Positions 5,270 through 5,831 of a stretch of DNA of 5,831 nt are shown piece by piece. The translations under genes were made by a program, and so were the position numbers. Within the stretch, counting starts at the first letter, position 1, and the number at the start of each line of letters is the position of its first letter. The stretch spans positions 1 through 5,831 of the forward strand of contig DLGN01000019.1 in the NCBI GenBank assembly GCA_002482715.1. Reading direction: 5' to 3'. The DNA comes from Oxalobacteraceae bacterium UBA7693 (GTDB lineage Bacteria > Pseudomonadota > Gammaproteobacteria > Burkholderiales > Burkholderiaceae_D). The notes under the pieces are model-generated. The model was given only the letters and a program-made list of their open reading frames with translations. It did not search any database and was not told the DNA's origin.

Positions 5270-5831
5270 TCAATATTCACGCCAAGGTTTTTCTTCACGC
5301 GTTGGCAAGATTTTTAATTTGTGATTGATTGCTTTCGTGTCTTGCGCAGAAACTTTATTGGCGAAGTGACGTTTCACAAAATCCCACATATCTTTTTCTA
5401 CCGATTCGCATTGCAGAACGGCCCGACTTTTATTCACATAGCGGTTGGCGTACTCAAGATCATCTGCTTCAGCTGGCTTTTCGTTTTTTTCGTAACGATC
5501 ATAGCGGCTATAGTAGCGACCAGAATAAGATTTTTTCTTGTTATTTTCGGTTTGTTCCTGTGTGCGCTCGAACTCTTTAATCGGTAGAGTGCAATTTTCT
5601 TTGAATACGGTTTCTAGTTCGAGATTCGCTGCGCGATAGCATTGAGAATTGCGATGCGATAAAACCCAGCAACTTTTCTCCAAACTTAATTGGCCATTCA
5701 GGTTAGACGCGCGCTTGATCGCTTCTGTATCTTTCACCTCGGTTGACTTACCAGTCACTTTGCTGGCACATGGCGCATCGGTGTAGATGGATTTACCGTC
5801 AGCCGTCACGCATTTCCGCATTTGTGCTTGC
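5270..5831 (-). CDS. Exported DUF4124-containing protein, N-terminus beyond window
   Basis: The first residues visible in frame at the right edge are Gln-Ala-Gln-Met-Arg-Lys-Cys. Codons for Q-A-Q precede the ATG at 5819-5821 without a stop. This looks like the end of a signal peptide (AxA-type site) followed by the mature start, so that ATG is probably internal and the true start lies outside. Counting from that Met, KCVTADGKSIYTDAPC (residues 3-18) is the DUF4124 signature (aromatic or basic residue, Cys, Asp/Gly turn, Tyr, Asp, Pro-Cys). A roughly 165-residue tail of unknown function follows. Six cysteines (4, 18, 51, 61, 77, 138) could form three disulphides in the periplasm. A Lys/Tyr/Arg-rich stretch (95-115, KKKSYSGRYYSRYDRYEKNE) looks disordered. 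The end is marked by a TGA at 5270-5272 and the terminator 58 bp on. DUF4124 proteins are small periplasmic proteins with no settled function. Confidence 0.88.
   Translation of the reverse strand, partial: QAQMRKCVTADGKSIYTDAPCASKVTGKSTEVKDTEAIKRASNLNGQLSLEKSCWVLSHRNSQCYRAANLELETVFKENCTLPIKEFERTQEQTENNKKKSYSGRYYSRYDRYEKNEKPAEADDLEYANRYVNKSRAVLQCESVEKDMWDFVKRHFANKVSAQDTKAINHKLKILPTREEKPWREY

Noticed and set aside
5321..5587. Two plus-strand frames opposite the DUF4124 gene
   Set aside because: Both are complements of the coding strand with the DUF4124 motif, terminator and proper end; neither has a ribosome site.

Overview
The window reads as ordinary chromosomal DNA from a Gram-negative proteobacterium. 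The GlnRS sequence and the style of the other proteins suggest a betaproteobacterium, probably Oxalobacteraceae (Undibacterium-like). That placement is inferred by eye from sequence style, not from a search. Base composition is close to balanced and slightly AT-rich between genes.

Layout. (1) Positions 1-489, minus strand: the N-terminal 163 codons of glutaminyl-tRNA synthetase (glnS), running off the left edge. The first 48 bases form a perfect inverted repeat that looks like a fold-back chimera at a contig end. (2) 490-941: a T-rich spacer between divergent genes, carrying a plausible glnS promoter. (3) 942-1811, plus strand: an unrecognised four-helix membrane protein with a Ser-rich and Gly/Ser-rich central linker. 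(4) 1812-2236: a spacer with one notable nested inverted repeat. (5) 2237-4435, plus strand: an exported DUF5916 / CBM9-like protein, predicted to end in an outer-membrane beta-barrel. (6) 4437-4569: a 133-bp non-coding element with terminal inverted repeats and a matching ATAGG on each side, best read as a MITE. It is followed by a second, unrelated inverted repeat (4580-4664). (7) 4698-5102, minus strand: a small membrane-anchored protein of unknown function. (8) 5181-5211: a minus-strand intrinsic terminator. (9) 5270-5831, minus strand: an exported DUF4124 protein whose signal peptide lies beyond the right edge.

The genes do not form an obvious pathway or operon. The terminator separates the two right-hand minus-strand genes, and the MITE-like element lies between convergent genes without disturbing either. 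Three of the four genes downstream of glnS encode exported or membrane-anchored proteins of unknown function. I see no defence system, CRISPR array, tRNA, rRNA, transposase or phage gene. The most informative non-genic signals are the MITE-like element and the artefact-like palindrome at the left edge.
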